Notes: generated by a model from the sequence alone, not told the origin. DNA of 64,000 nucleotides from Antilocapra americana (GCA_007570785.1 ML662465.1:3917902-3981901); one strand, 5' to 3'; positions 23,076 through 35,670 are shown, counted from the stretch's first letter. Program-made: numbers and translations.

Positions 23076-23317
23076 TTAAAAAGGCACTTGTTTTCTTCAA
23101 ATTATGTCTCCATTTTTCAACCACCAAGTCAACGGCGGGCTTCTCTAACAGTCTCTCTCTCTCCCTCTGTCTCTCTTGCTCTCTCCGCTATTCCATCCCC
23201 ATTGTGGATATCTGACATTAGGGTCTACTGAAGATCTAATTTCTCCTTCCTTTGGTAACAGCATCTTGATTTCCTTGAGAGAACCACGTGGCTTCAACTC
23301 TCTGTTCACACAAAATG

Positions 23318-23527
23318 GGCTTCCCTGGTGACTCAGACAGTAAACAATCTGCCTGCAATGCGGAATACCTGGGTTTGATCCCTGGGTTGGGAAGAGCCCC
23401 TGGAGAAGGGAATGGCAACTCACTCCAGGTATTCTTTCCTAGAGAATCCCCCGGACAGAGGAGCTTGGCAGGCTACAGTCCATGGGGTCACAGAGTTGGA
23501 CATGACTGAGCAACTAACACTTTCACA
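23318..23527 (+). mobile_element. Bov-tA SINE
   Basis: GGGCTTCCCTGGTGACTCAG to ACTGAGCAACTAACACTTTC. Confidence 0.9.
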
Positions 23528-23529
23528 CA

Positions 23530-25990
23530 ATTTGGGTAGAGCTTTCACCACCACCCCCCATCATTCAGCTTCCCAACCCTTCAGGGGCATCAAGCCAGTG
23601 AGACAGTCCATCTCCAAGACCATCCTGACTAGTTGAGCATGAGCGTATGATTCAAGTCAAGCCATTAACACACAATCCTGAGAATTTTTCTGAAGATTTG
23701 GGGGACCAAGAAGTGCTCTTTCAATAAAGAAAAGAAGTTTCTGAGGGAGGGCAATAGAAGCCTGGAGCCGCTAACCACCATCTTTGTCACCAGAAGAGAA
23801 GAGTCCTCGGAGAACAGAGCCGCACAGAGGAAAATAAAACTAAGAAGGAGGCACGATTGATGACATCTATGTTATGGCCCTGATCCAGCCATGCTGGACT
23901 GTCTTCTTAGATCTTCTCCTTTCTGAAGACAGTTGGAGCTGGGTTTCTGTCACTTGAAAGAAAGAAAGAAAGGGAATGAAACAGGAGAAATAAAGGAAGG
24001 GAGGGAGAGAGGGAAGAAGAAAGAAGGAAAGAAGCATCCTGCATAATATACTCTTTCCTTCCACAGTTACTATTTGCTTTTCAGAATTCTGAAATCTAAG
24101 CAAGCAAATATTTCCTTGGTGCTTCAGGACCATAGAGAATTGTTCTTGTTCACGGGGTGGAGGGGTTGGGGTAGGGCAATATTTCAGTCATCCTCTGACA
24201 CACCTATCCACCCAGAATGGAGATGATCAAGAGATAATGTCTCGTGAACTTTACAGTCAAATCAGGGAGGTGTGTCAGGCACAAAAATAACTGTTGTAAA
24301 GGAAAAATGGGAGAGCAAAAGCCACCTTCAGATGAACTTCCCTGGAGTTTACGGCTGCTCCCATGTTGACCTGACCCTGGGCCAATAGACAGTGCGCGCC
24401 TCCTCTGTCACCATGCCAGAAATTATGACTGTAAGAGTAGTCATCCCTTACCTTTGGGAGTGCAAGTGCCAAGGTGAGAATTACATACCATCATTATCCT
24501 CAAAGGGAAGGGAACAGTGGCAGGACCAAGTGGGACTCTGACCAGTAGCCCATCGCAGCAAGTTCAAAGGTTATGGTGACCTCTGTCAGGGACTACAAGG
24601 TCTCCCCACAGGTGGGCCAGGACTTTCTGGGCTGGGGCAAGAATGGAAGTCAAGTGATGCTGGCCCGTAATAAGAGCAGGACCACAGGAGCCATGGGGTA
24701 GGAATGGATGAGAACAAAGTCAAAGGTCAAGGACTCAGCTCGCACACTCCATAGTCAGGAGCTGGCTTGTTACATGAAGGAACAGAAGCTGTAGGTGTTA
24801 CTGTGTGCCCTGGGAGGGTTAAATTAAGGCCACAAGTATGAAGGAACCTGGATATAAATACCCTGGGCATAGTGAGTTCATGCTTTATTTTATTTCATCC
24901 TCCTAACTTGTGTGAGTTAGGGTTTATCATTATGAACCCATTTTATAGATGAGAGAGCTGAGGCCCAGAAATGAGAAGGGCTTTGCCGTAAAATGTGGAG
25001 CTGGAATTTAACCAAAACTGCTTCCAAACTGGTGCCTTTTTTATTGTTTGAACTTGGTGAAATGTCATCTTACAATTTGTTTTAACTCTTTAGGTTTGGC
25101 AACTCACTCTGCTATTTTACTTTATTTTTTAAATGTTGCAAAAATGAATGTTTTTAATGATAAAGGTACAATTCACAAAGAAGACAGATATCATAAATCA
25201 TTAGATACCTAACAACAAAGAAACAAAGATACATAAAGCAAAAATCAAAAGAAATATAAGGGAAAATGAAAAATATATGATCATAGATATATTAACATTT
25301 CTCTGAGAACATTTTATCAAGTGCAGAAAAAATAAAGTTAGGAGCATCTTGAATGATGTCATTAATAATTTAAATATGGTATATATCTATTTTTATTGAT
25401 TTATATTAATCTTATATCCTACACAAATACATTTAAAATTTTGTATCTCATACATTGTTAGTAGATGTCCACAGGACATTTAGAAAAGCTGGCAAATAGA
25501 TATTGCTAAATTTCAAAGAGTAGAATCCTTTTTTTGTGTGCGATTGAGTTATATACATATATTATTTTTGAAATCATTTTCTATTATAAGTTATTACAAG
25601 ATATTGACTATAGTTCCCTGTGCTATACAGTAAACCTTTGTTGCTCGTTGCATATCTATTCTTTTTAATTAGAAATCTTCTGCCAACTATTTTATTCCCA
25701 CAACATGGTTACACATACATCCAGATAACAGTACGAATGGATAGCACTTGTTCAGCTATATTTCTCAATCCTAAATACTCTTATCTTTGTGCTGAGGAAA
25801 GATAAAAACAGTCTTATCAACCTGAATAATAAGAGCCTTATCTTTGATATACATATTGCTATCAGGTAAAAAATACCTTGCTTTTAAAGAAATTCTACAC
25901 GTAGGGCTGGGAGTGAAGAATTTGCTGGAGTCATAATACTCAGTTCCTTGATAGCTAGTAGGTTTTTAATATGAGCCCTTTTAAACCCAA
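23530..25990. other. Intergenic, no gene seen
   Basis: Mixed unique sequence with a purine-rich AAGG/GAAG patch (23950-24035). No exon of a known gene is recognised. Confidence 0.45.
25490..25720 (-). repeat. L1 3' end fragment
   Basis: Reversed L1 3' motif ATTGACTATAGTTCCCTGTG and CATATCTATTCTTTTTAATT; the surroundings are AT-rich. Confidence 0.55.
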
Positions 25991-26005
25991 ATATATACGT
26001 GGGAG

Positions 26006-26412
26006 GGCTTCCCAGGTGGTGCTTAGTCGCTCAGTCTTGTCTGACCCTTTGAGACCCCATAGACTGTAGCTCCTCTGTCAATGGGATTCTCCGAGCAAGA
26101 ATACTGGAGTGGGTTGCCATGCTCTCCTCCAGGGGATCTTCCCAACCCAGGGATCGAACCCAGGTCTCCCGTATTGCAGGCAGATTCTTTACCATCTGAG
26201 CCACCAGGGAAGCCCTCTCAGGTGGTAAAGAACCTGCCTGCCAATAAGGGAGACATAAGAGACTTGGGTTCGATCCCTGGGTCAGGAAGATCCCCTGAAG
26301 GACGGCATGTCAAACCACTCCAGTATTCTTGCCCGGAAAATCCCATGGACAGAGGAGCCTGATGAGCTGAAATTCATAGGGTCACAGAGAGTCAGACACG
26401 ACTGAAGCAACT
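26006..26412 (+). mobile_element. Bov-tA SINE interrupted by a second Bov-tA
   Basis: The host SINE begins at 26006 (GGCTTCCCAGGTGGT), is broken after 15 bases, and resumes at 26227 (AAAGAACCTGCCTGCCAATA), ending near 26412. The inserted minus-strand copy fills 26021-26218. Confidence 0.85.
26021..26218 (-). mobile_element. Nested Bov-tA SINE
   Basis: A reversed copy from GCTTAGTCGCTCAGTCTTGT to CACCAGGGAAGCCCTCT. The 8-bp repeat CAGGTGGT at 26013-26020 and 26219-26226 is the target-site duplication, so it landed in the head of another Bov-tA. Confidence 0.85.
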
Positions 26413-27446
26413 TAGCATGCACACATGTAAGCATATGCATAGAAATGTAAATTGGGGTTCAAAATCATGGATTAAAGATATTTAAATAGGAAAACTGGTT
26501 AGGCTTATTTAAAAAATTTTTTTAAATCTCATTCTGTACTTCAATATAAATTCTAAATGAGCCAAAGCTTAATATGTAAAACAGAGGTCCATTTCTCTAT
26601 TAGTATGGAAAGACCATGTTGTTGAGCTGTAGAAAAGAAAAACTACCTTGTCCAGTTCTTTGACAAAACCTTCTGGTCACACATCGGTGATTTCACGTGG
26701 TTGGAGCATTCATCGTCGGCCTGGGAGCTACAACTTTCTCTAAGTTTGCTACTGACGAACCAAGGAAGGAGGCGTAAGTAGATTTCTATGCAGATTTCTA
26801 CAGAAATTATGAGTCTATGGAAGCTTTTGAAGAGATGAGGAAAACTATTATCTTTCAGAGTGAAAAGTGAGTTTTGAACATAAAGAATTTTGGGGGGTTG
26901 AGTTCCACAGAACTCCTTCACTTACCTGTGTTCCTGAACTATGAAATGATGACTATCTGGGCTAAGGAATAGTCTCTGTTGATAAAGAAATGATTAACAA
27001 ATACTATGGACACTAAAAAAAAATGTAAAAAAGAGATCATAAAAGCCCTAAAATAAAACATGGGTAAATATTTTTGTAATCATGAGAGGCTTGACATGCA
27101 TAGACATCTATTACACTGGAAAAGGAATCAACCTGAAACAGATAAAATATACAATTTCTGAACCAAAAAAGAAAAATGATTAGCATAGACAAGAAAAATG
27201 AAAAACTGGAGAAAAATACTGCACACAAATGACAAAATGTCATTGCCCTTACTGGGTAAAGAGCTCTTAGAAATCAATGTGAAAAAATCACCGCAGAGAA
27301 AAATGGGGAAAAGACACAAACAGGAAATTGGAAATAATAAGTTCACAACACTGTGTGAAAAGAGAGTAATAGTAACTAAAGAAGTGTAAGGGCATCAACG
27401 AGATGTCTGTCTTTCACTTATTTGAGCAAGTTCCAGGCGACAGTGG

Positions 27447-27522
27447 AGGTCAGAGGAGCCTGGTGTGCTGCAGTCCATGGGGTCGCAGAGAGTCAGCCAC
27501 AACTTAGCAACTGACAACATCC
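27447..27522 (+). repeat. Bov-tA/BovB 3' fragment
   Basis: AGGAGCCTGGTGTGCTGCAG to AGTCAGCCACAACTTAGCAA; only the tail part is present. Confidence 0.7.
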
Positions 27523-28034
27523 TTTGGAGGTAAACAGATAAGTGTGAAAAGATGGGTACAGAGGGTTGTGTATAACTGCCGCATATTTATAATACTGAGT
27601 TAATATGGAAGCAACATGGGTATTTGTTAACAAAAGACTACTACTTAAGTGAATGGCTTTTTATTATATTTATTGGAGTATAGTTGATTTACAAAGTAGT
27701 GAAGTTTGAGGTGTTTGAGTAGTTTCAGGTGTTTGAGTAGCTTTTTGAAATGTGATGTAAGAAGCCTTTCACATTCCAAATAGTTATTTTAAGTACAAAG
27801 TATCCTCTTGATCCACCGAGTCTAAAATATTAATTAATCTCTCCCTTAAAAAAAAATGTCCCACCTCTGTTGTAGATCTCTATGTATGCTGTGCTTACAG
27901 ATCTCTATGTATTGTTGTAAAACGTTGGGGTAAAAATAGTTTATAATACAGTATAAATAATAATATATAATACAGTATAATAATATAATACAGTAGCATA
28001 TAATTCCATTTTTAGGTAAAATCAAATACATATA

Positions 28035-28090
28035 TTGGATTGGCCAAAATGTTCATTCAGGTTTTCTATAAGATCTTATGGAAATATGTG
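28035..28090. mobile_element. Mariner end fragment
   Basis: TTGGATTGGCCAAAATGTTC after TATA is the same mariner end as at 63299, followed by AGGTTTTCTATAAGATCTTA. The second inverted repeat is absent. Confidence 0.6.
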
Positions 28091-28985
28091 TCTGCACAGA
28101 GAAAAAGAGATAGAGAGAAATTAATATTTTATAAATTTTCTGTGAACAGTGGCTCTAAATGTTAATTCCCTTCTGGATTGTTATCATTACAATTATTATT
28201 AGTAGACAATTGATCGACATACCCCAACTACACTGCACAGGTTGATAATTAATGATTAAACATAAAAAATAAAATTGTATAGGAAATGTCTCTTTTAATG
28301 AGATGGATAGAGCAAGGTTTACTTATTTATTCAATGAGTTCATATATCCCAAGATGCCGCCAGCGTATTTTTGTAAGACAGGGTTTAGCACCAGTTCAAT
28401 TTCTATTTTTCATGTTTACAGTTGTAGGCAAGGAGAGAGCTTTCACAAAAACAAAATAGAAAAAAGTTTCTATAGCAATGCTACACATTTCTTTGAACAT
28501 CTTGTGAGTTATATGCTGAAAATAACCTATTCTTTTAAAAAATAATTTTTTCAAATCTATTGCTTTTTTAAAAAGTTCAAAGCATGCTATAAGCTATTAT
28601 ATCCCCTTCAGTTTGGTTGAGAGCAAAGAATCCTTCACATCTAATAAAGGACTTGTTTGATACTTGGTCATTATTATTTATTCACTTTCTCAGTGCCAGC
28701 CAGTACCAATATTTCAAATTGTTCTCCCATCTCCCAGGTTTTAATTCCCAGAGCAAAACAGCAGCACAGATGTGAGATGGGGGAGAATGATGCTCTGAAG
28801 ATGTGGGAGGGCCATGACGAAAGGGAGCAGATTACACGGGGTGAGGCCCTGGATATGGGTTCCCTTCAAACAGCCTTTCTCAACCATTTTTTTCCATGAT
28901 CTCTCCTCTGCGGAGACTTTTTTAGCCATTTAAAAAAATTATCACCCCTCTATTAAGCACTAATACCTCAGGTAATATTTCATAT

Positions 28986-29137
28986 CTGTTTATGACTCCA
29001 TGGACTGTAGTCTGCCAGGCTCCTCTGTCCATGGAATTCTCCAGCCAAAAATATCTGGTGTGGGGTGCCATTCCCTTCTCAGATCTCCTGCACTGCAGGT
29101 GGATTCTTTACCGTCTGAGCCACCAAGGAAGCCCACT
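28986..29137 (-). mobile_element. Bov-tA SINE, truncated
   Basis: TGACTCCATGGACTGTAGTC to CTGAGCCACCAAGGAAGCCC with a small internal deletion. Confidence 0.82.
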
Positions 29138-29218
29138 AATACCACAGATAATCTTTCATATCTGTTTACATACTGTGGTTCTTTGGAGAGCTAAGAACCA
29201 CCCTCTAACCCTAACCCT

Positions 29219-29422
29219 GGGCTTCCCTGATGGCTCAGTGGTAAAGAATCTGCCTGCCAATGCAGGAGATTGAGGTCAATCCCTGGGTTGGGAAAATCCC
29301 CTGGGGGAGGAAATGGCAACCCACACCAGTATTCTTGCCTGGAGAATTCCAAGGATAGAGGAGCCTGGCAGGCTACAGTCCACGGGGTTGCAAAGAGTTG
29401 GACAACTTAGTAACTAAACAAC
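29219..29422 (+). mobile_element. Bov-tA SINE with telomere-like target-site duplication
   Basis: GGGCTTCCCTGATGGCTCAG to TTGGACAACTTAGTAACTAA. The 12-bp flanks AACCCTAACCCT (29207-29218 and 29423-29434) are identical and read as telomere hexamers. Confidence 0.88.
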
Positions 29423-29989
29423 AACCCTAACCCTAAGCAAATTTTGCTCCTGTGGGGGCAATACCACCTCCGTTGAGAATGGACGCCTTAAAAGTACACT
29501 GTGAGCATCTGGGACATCTCCATGACTTCCTGGAGGAAACATTTGCCTCTGGGCAGCACACGGCTGGTGTCTTCTAAATGGTCCCACACTTACAGTCAGG
29601 GTACTCTCTTCTTTCTCTCTTTCATCACCCCGCCCCCTCACCCCTGCCTCCAGGGCCCACTCACCTGGCACAGCCTCAGATGTCAGCTTATACACCTCTC
29701 TCTCTTTCCCAGGAGCACCCTCCTGGACTCGCCTCAGGATCCTGAAATAGCCAAGTTTTCTTGTTGGTGGGGAGGCAGGGTGCTCTATGAGTGCAGAGAG
29801 CATGCCTGCCATGTCCATCGCTAGGTCTTAATACATGGCACACAGCTTGACACAGAACGAGCATTCCTGAAGTGAGAAGTGGAGCATTTCCTGCCAACAA
29901 AGGATGTCCCATTCGTGAGCAATTGCAACCACCGTGGATGGTGAGCTGGTGAGCCCTGAGGGAACTCGGGAAGGAAAAAACACCTGCCA

Positions 29990-30130
29990 CCGGGTAGCTG
30001 TCAGACTGCAGCCACTTTGGGGAGCAGGTTCTCAGAGCTATCTGAGATGCTGTCTCCCAGGGCGCAGTACTCAATTTCCCCCAAATAAAACTCACAGCTC
30101 TTACGCTTGCAAATGTTTTTCAACAGGAGG
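29990..30130 (+). repeat. LTR-like repeat, copy C (3' part)
   Basis: It contains CTGTCTCCCAGGGCGCAGTA and CCCCAAATAAAACTCACAG with an internal AATAAA, followed by CTCTTACGCTTGCA. This matches the ends of copies A and B and supports an LTR R-U5 region. Confidence 0.5.
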
Positions 30131-30509
30131 AAACATTCAGCTAACACTTTGCCTTCTCCTGCCAACCCGCACCCTCGCCTGTGTGGGTTAGCTACGGCAG
30201 GGTAACAAACTGTCCTCAAACACAGTGGCTTAAGACAAGAACCAGGCATTTGGCTCACGATTCTGCAAGATGGCTGGGCAGTTCTGGGCAGGGCTCCCTC
30301 GTACTTCTACGGTTGGCTTAGCGAGCTGCCTGGGGCCTGGGTCTGGGAAGGGCCTCATCCAGACAGTGCATTTCAGCTTTACGTGATCCTCTCATCCAAC
30401 AGACCCACCCCAGGCTTATTTTCACTGTGGTCACCGTGTGGTTCCCAAGAACAGTGAGAGAAGGTGAACCCCAGTGCACAAGCAACCTGTCAAGTTGCTC
30501 GTTTTCCTT

Positions 30510-30632
30510 TTTTTTTTTTTGGCCATGCCATGTGACACGTGGGATCTTTATTTCCCCACCAAGGATCGAACCTGCGCCCCTAGCATTGAGAGCACAGAGT
30601 CTTAACCACTGGACCATCAGGGAATTCCCCAC
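30510..30632 (-). mobile_element. CHR-type SINE, truncated
   Basis: Reversed copy: T-run, GGCCATGCCATGTGACACGT, then TTAACCACTGGACCATCAGG. Confidence 0.8.
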
Positions 30633-31779
30633 TCACTTTTTCTTATCACCCTATTGGCCAAAGCAAATCATGTGGCCGCTCCTGATGCAAGCAGTGGAGA
30701 CAGAGACGCTACAAGTCTCTAGGACCATTCTTTGCTATCTACTGCGCGTCACCAGCGTCAACATCAAAGCCGCCTTTGTGACTCCTTTTCCAGTGGGTTT
30801 ACTATAATGTTCCATTTAGCATCGTTTCACCAAGGCCCTGCTCCCTGGTTCCCACTCCTCAAGAATCACCCCTATCTCTCCCTTCTATAATAGGCCCCCT
30901 CTCCTTATATCTCTAAACTATCTTTCTTCTGCTGTCTGGAAACCATGATCCACCCTCTGGTTTTAGACCTCAGCACTCAAACTCACCCACAGTTGGGACA
31001 CAATGGGTGGTAAGACCAGAACAATGGGCTTTCCCTGAATTCACAAAGCTCTCCCTGGTCATTTAATTACTCACTTATCATTGAGTTCAGCAAGTTCTAT
31101 TGGCAGACAGTGCACGATCTGCCCAGCACTGAGCTTAGCAAGATCTTGGATCTTGTTCCCTGACTCCCTACCTTTCCTCCCAGAGGTTCAATGGGTCTGG
31201 CCTTGAGAGGTACCCCCATGCAAACAGCACCTGCGATACTGCAGGAGTTGTTGCCATTGGAGTCATTGCTTTTTTCGTGTGCTGATCTTCAGATTGACGT
31301 GTGAAACAACACATGTTATGAACCGCAGTCATATCCAACTGGGGTGTCCATCATTGGTGATAGGTCCTGAGGCCCCAACATCTGAATCTCAAATATTTTC
31401 ACGGAGAGGTCAAAAATCAAATGTGCAATAAAAGTATGATTGCATCATTGTGCGAAGACGTGATGACAACCTCGAGTCACTGAGTCACATGAGCAGTGCA
31501 ATTCTTGTGTTTTATTTGTTCACTTGCTCTACTGTTTCTTAGTGCCTATGCAGAGAACGTGCTTGATAAATACTTGTGGAATGAGTAAAAATGATGACAA
31601 GTTCACCAAGGACCATAAAGGTAAAAAGCACAGGATGCTGAGTTACAGCCCCAGGGGATATTTACACAGGGTGATGGGGAGGTGCTGTTTAATCTCAGCT
31701 TTAAGAGCGAGGGCTGAGTCAGGAAAAGGAACATCAGGAGCAAAGGCCAGCAGAGGCAAAGGGTCATGATGTGAGTTCT

Positions 31780-31893
31780 TTTTTTTTTTTTAATTCATTC
31801 ATTTATATTTTTCTTTTCATTATCGTGTTGGTTTTGCCATACATTGACATGAATCCTCCATGGTTATACATGTGTTCCCCTTCCAGAACCCCC
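31780..31893 (-). mobile_element. 5'-truncated L1 3' end with target-site duplication
   Basis: A poly-T head (31780 on) is followed by the reversed L1 3' tail (TTGGTTTTGCCATACATTGA). It is flanked by perfect 15-bp repeats CATGATGTGAGTTCT at 31765-31779 and 31894-31908. This is a complete, recent, strongly 5'-truncated retroposition. Confidence 0.85.
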
Positions 31894-31986
31894 CATGATG
31901 TGAGTTCTGGACTGTTACGCTCCCTACTCATCTTGTGTGAAACGTACAGGATTTAAGCTTTGTTAAGTAGTTCAAAACGAAGTCAC

Positions 31987-32252
31987 GGGGCTTCCCTGGT
32001 GATCCAGTGGTTAAGAATCTGCCTGCGAATGCAGGGGATATGGGTTCAGTCCCTGGTCTGGCAAGATTCCACATGCCATGGAGTAACTAAGCCCGTTCGC
32101 CACAACTACTGAAGCCAGAGCGCCCTGGAGCCTGTGTTCTGCGGTGAGAAGCCTGCATCACAATGAAGAGGAGCCACCGCTCTCCACAACTAGGGGAAGC
32201 CCTCATGCAGGGACAAAGACCCAGAGCATCCATAAATAAAACTTTAAATTGC
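31987..32252 (+). mobile_element. CHR-type SINE
   Basis: GGGGCTTCCCTGGTGATCCA through CACATGCCATGGAGTAACTA. GAAGTCACGG before and GGAGTCACAG after it look like an aged duplication. Confidence 0.83.
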
Positions 32253-32254
32253 CT

Positions 32255-33525
32255 TGTTTAAAAAACGGAGTCACAGTGGCCGATGTGAACATCCACATTA
32301 GTTGTTTCAAACGTCCGCAGTAGGAGGGTGAAGAGTCCTAGTAAGGAAAGACTAAGAGCGTTACCTTAGAAATCTGATGGGCAGTGTACCTCCCTGGGAC
32401 AGAGGACCAAGACCTCCTCCCCTGGGGGAACTTTATTCCTCTGAAAGAGACCACTGAGCCGGGTGACTTGCAGGAGGAACTGACTTCCTGCTCTGGGAGC
32501 CTTTCCAGATGGAAGCTGCCCAACTCCCTGCTGGAGCAGAAGATGACCTCCCACCCACACCTACTGTGACTCGTGGCCAGTTGGGAGACAGTTGAGATGG
32601 CTCCTTTTAGGACTTCTTGGAGTGGTCCGCTACCCCCTTTCCCTACCTTAGCCTGTGTCATGTGCCATAAACCAAGTGATTTGTGAACTGAATATTGGCT
32701 GTTTCTTACATCTCCAGACCCGACTGTGGGGCCCTGTGGCAGTTTGGTAGGTCGGCAGAGCTGGGAGGAGGTCGTGGTGGGAGCAGAGAGGCACAGAGGA
32801 GGTGGGGGAGCCAAGTCTTGGGTCTCAAAGGCCATGGGAAGGAGCTGGATTTCATACCAAAAGGAAGTGGGGCTTAAAGCAGGGTTTTTAAGGAGGGATG
32901 TGGAATGGTTCATTTGATATTGGAAGTAGCAACCTTGGAATGAAGCTCTGCCTCTGGAGTAGCCTCACTTTCCTATGAAGACCTCCGCCCTCCATTTGAT
33001 CTGGACCACTCAGTCAATTTGACTTCCTGGTCTTCGTCAATGGTTCTGACCTCAAACATACTGTCATGGAATCTCGTATAGTGTCCAGCTTTGAGACATT
33101 ATTTTAGCCCATCAGCTCTGCGGGCCTTTCATTTTCCCCAGGTTTTCTAGTTTCTACTCTTGTATGCACTACAGCATCCCAGCTGTGCTTGGAAAGCACT
33201 GCTTCAGTCCAGTGTAATTTCACTTCCGTCATCAGCTTGCATCAAAGGAACCTGAAGCAGCAGCTGCAAAGCCAGGCCCCAAACATTCCCAGATCCCACT
33301 GGTGATGCTCTGGTGAAGCGTCCTGGGTCTCTGTGCAGGAAGATGTGCGCCTCTCTAGAGCATGTGGCTGGCTGTGGTTTTATGGACGAGGAATCTTATT
33401 TCAATCCTCTCTGAGGACTTTGGGGGAGCCAGATTTGTGGCCCACTTCCAAGACCTGTGTGAGCCAACAAAATATGCACATCTCTGGGCCTTTTTTTCCC
33501 CTCTAAACTCACGTTCCAGCTGCCT
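32255..33525. other. Intergenic, no gene seen
   Basis: Relatively repeat-poor, GC-moderate stretch. The minus strand carries a 191-codon open frame (32913-32338) with no recognised domain and no splice or promoter context. Confidence 0.4.
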
Positions 33526-33526
33526 A

Positions 33527-33716
33527 AGGGCTTTCTAGGTGGCCCAGTGGTAAGGAATCCGCCTGCCACGGCAAGAGATATGGGTTCGATCCCTGGGTGG
33601 GGAAGATCCCCTGCAGGAGGAAATGACAACTCACTCCAATATTCTTGACAGAGGAGCCTGGTGGGCCACAGCCCATGGGGTTGCAAAGAATCAAACATGA
33701 CTGAGCACACATCTTT
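33527..33716 (+). mobile_element. Bov-tA SINE
   Basis: GGGCTTTCTAGGTGGCCCAG to CAAACATGACTGAGCACACA with an internal deletion after ATTCTTG. Confidence 0.85.
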
Positions 33717-34607
33717 TCTCTCCTCTCCAGCTCCCCAAGACATTTGTTTTTGCCTTTTGTGTTAATGTAGCTTTATTAGTCATCTCAATTCCTTTTGTGA
33801 AATAAGGGGGGGGATATAAAAAAAGGAAAGCAGAATAAAATTATATATCCTGCCTATGACAGGCACTTTATTCATGACCCTCTGCGCTTTCCTCTCCACC
33901 GCTTTAAAAACAAAGTAAAAAAACTCTTAAGATGAAAATATAGTTTGACTCTGCTTTGGACTTCATAAACTTTCTGAGATTATGCAAACAAATTCTCTGT
34001 GCAGGACAGCAAACATAATCAAGATGACTCCACATTGGCTGATCACCAAAAAGCTTTTCTTTCTCTTTTGTCCATCTTGCATTATAAAAGCCAGAAAGCC
34101 AGACCTTTTATTTCCCAGCCCCTCTTGCAATTGGACTCAGGTTTAGGGTGGCCAGACTGAAAAAATTATTAATATTTCTATTTATATAAAATAACAAAAT
34201 AACTGGGGATACCCAGTTAAATTTGGGTTTCTCATGGGACATACTTACACTGAAAATAAAAAATCTGTGTTTACCAAAATTTAAATTTAGCTGGGCAACC
34301 TGTATCTCATGTGGCAATCCTACTCAGTTCTTATCATGAGATATAGATGAAAGTATATTTGAGCACATTTGGGGACCACTTTATTCTGGATAAAAAGAGA
34401 TTACTAAAGAAAAGATTTATCTTTCCTGCCATGAAGGCAGTTGTGATGCCTGACACTCTAGCAGCTACTTTATCATTATAAGGCAACAACAAAACATTAA
34501 CACCAACGTGCTCAGCAAGATAGAGCACAAAGAGCAAACCCAGGTCCTTGATGGTATTCTTCAATCAATATTACTGAAAGCATTCTAGATACCCACTGGT
34601 GATGCTG

Positions 34608-35455
34608 TCTTTTGTTGTTTTTTTTTTTAATGAATTATACTTGATGTATAACACTGTTAATTTCAGGTATATGGTAAAGTGATTCAGTTATAAACATATA
34701 AATATATTATTTGTAAATATATATATATAGTCATATATATATTTTAGATTCTTTCCATATTGAACATAGTTCCCTGTGCTATTTACCAATGCTATATAAA
34801 ATATCTATTTTACACATAGATATAATAGTGTGTTTCTGTTAATCCTAAGCTATCTATACCCCTCCCCCTCATTCTCCTTTGACGAGCAGAAGTTTGTTTT
34901 CTGTCTGTGGATCTATTTCTATTTTATAAATGAGTTCATTTGTTTCATTTTAGATGCCACATATAAGTGATATCATGCAGCCTTTGCCTTTCCCTATCCA
35001 ACTTACTTAGTATGGCGATCTCTAGTTCCATCCATGTTGCTGCAGGTGGCATTATCTCATTATTTTTTAAGGCTGAATAATATTTCACTATGTATATATA
35101 TATACATCTTTTTAAATAATTTAAAAAAACCATTGTAGCTATCTCGAGCGACATATGGAATCTTTTTGTTCCCCGACCAGGGATGCAACTCGTTCGCATC
35201 CCTTGCATTGGAGGTGCAAAGCCCTAACCACTGGACCGCCAGGGAAGTCCCTATGCCACATCTTCTTTATCCATTCATCGGTCAATGGATAGTTAGGTTG
35301 CTTTCTTGTCTTGGCTATTGCAAACAGTGCTGCTATGAACATTGAGGTGCATGTATCTTTTTGAATTAGTTTTCATCTTTTCTGGATACATGCCCAGGAG
35401 TGGGCTTGCTGGATCATATGGTAACTTAGTCGCAGTGCTTTTTTAAACATTATTT
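34608..35455 (-). mobile_element. L1 3' fragment with nested CHR SINE
   Basis: Reversed L1 3' end (TGAATTATACTTGATGTATA; CATATTGAACATAGTTCCCT; GCATGTATCTTTTTGAATTA). A reversed CHR SINE occupies about 35135-35253. Confidence 0.8.
35135..35253 (-). mobile_element. CHR-type SINE inside L1
   Basis: GACATATGGAATCTTTTTGT to CACTGGACCGCCAGGGAAGT, short form. Confidence 0.78.
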
Positions 35456-35634
35456 CTGCTAATAAATACTCAAAAGGCCTCACTAAAATTTTTGCAGGAA
35501 AAGCTCACTCTTCATTAAGGACACCCAGGGCAGCCCCTAAATGGGAAATAAGCGAATGTAGTAAGTGTGAAAATTTTATCAGAAATAAGGAAATGAGGCA
35601 TCAGGGCAGCCATGGGGAAATTTTCTATGCTATA

Positions 35635-35670
35635 TTATAGTATATATATTATATATATATATATATAAAA
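35635..35670. repeat. AT microsatellite
   Basis: An almost pure AT run broken by one TT, followed by an A-run. Confidence 0.85.

Larger units (their letters stand above)
26420..28980. other. Intergenic, AT-rich, no gene seen
   Basis: Low-GC sequence with a mariner end (28035) and a small Bov tail (27447). A short GC-richer patch at about 26690-26785 keeps an open frame on the plus strand, but I recognise no protein. Confidence 0.4.

Noticed and set aside
29206..29436. Telomere-like CCCTAA repeats as a chromosome-end remnant
   Set aside because: Only two hexamers occur on each side and they are explained as the target-site duplication of the SINE between them.
32338..32913. 191-codon open frame on the minus strand, the longest in the window
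   Set aside because: It has no recognised domain, low-complexity Pro/Ser-rich composition, and no promoter or splice context. It looks like a chance frame in GC-moderate intergenic DNA.
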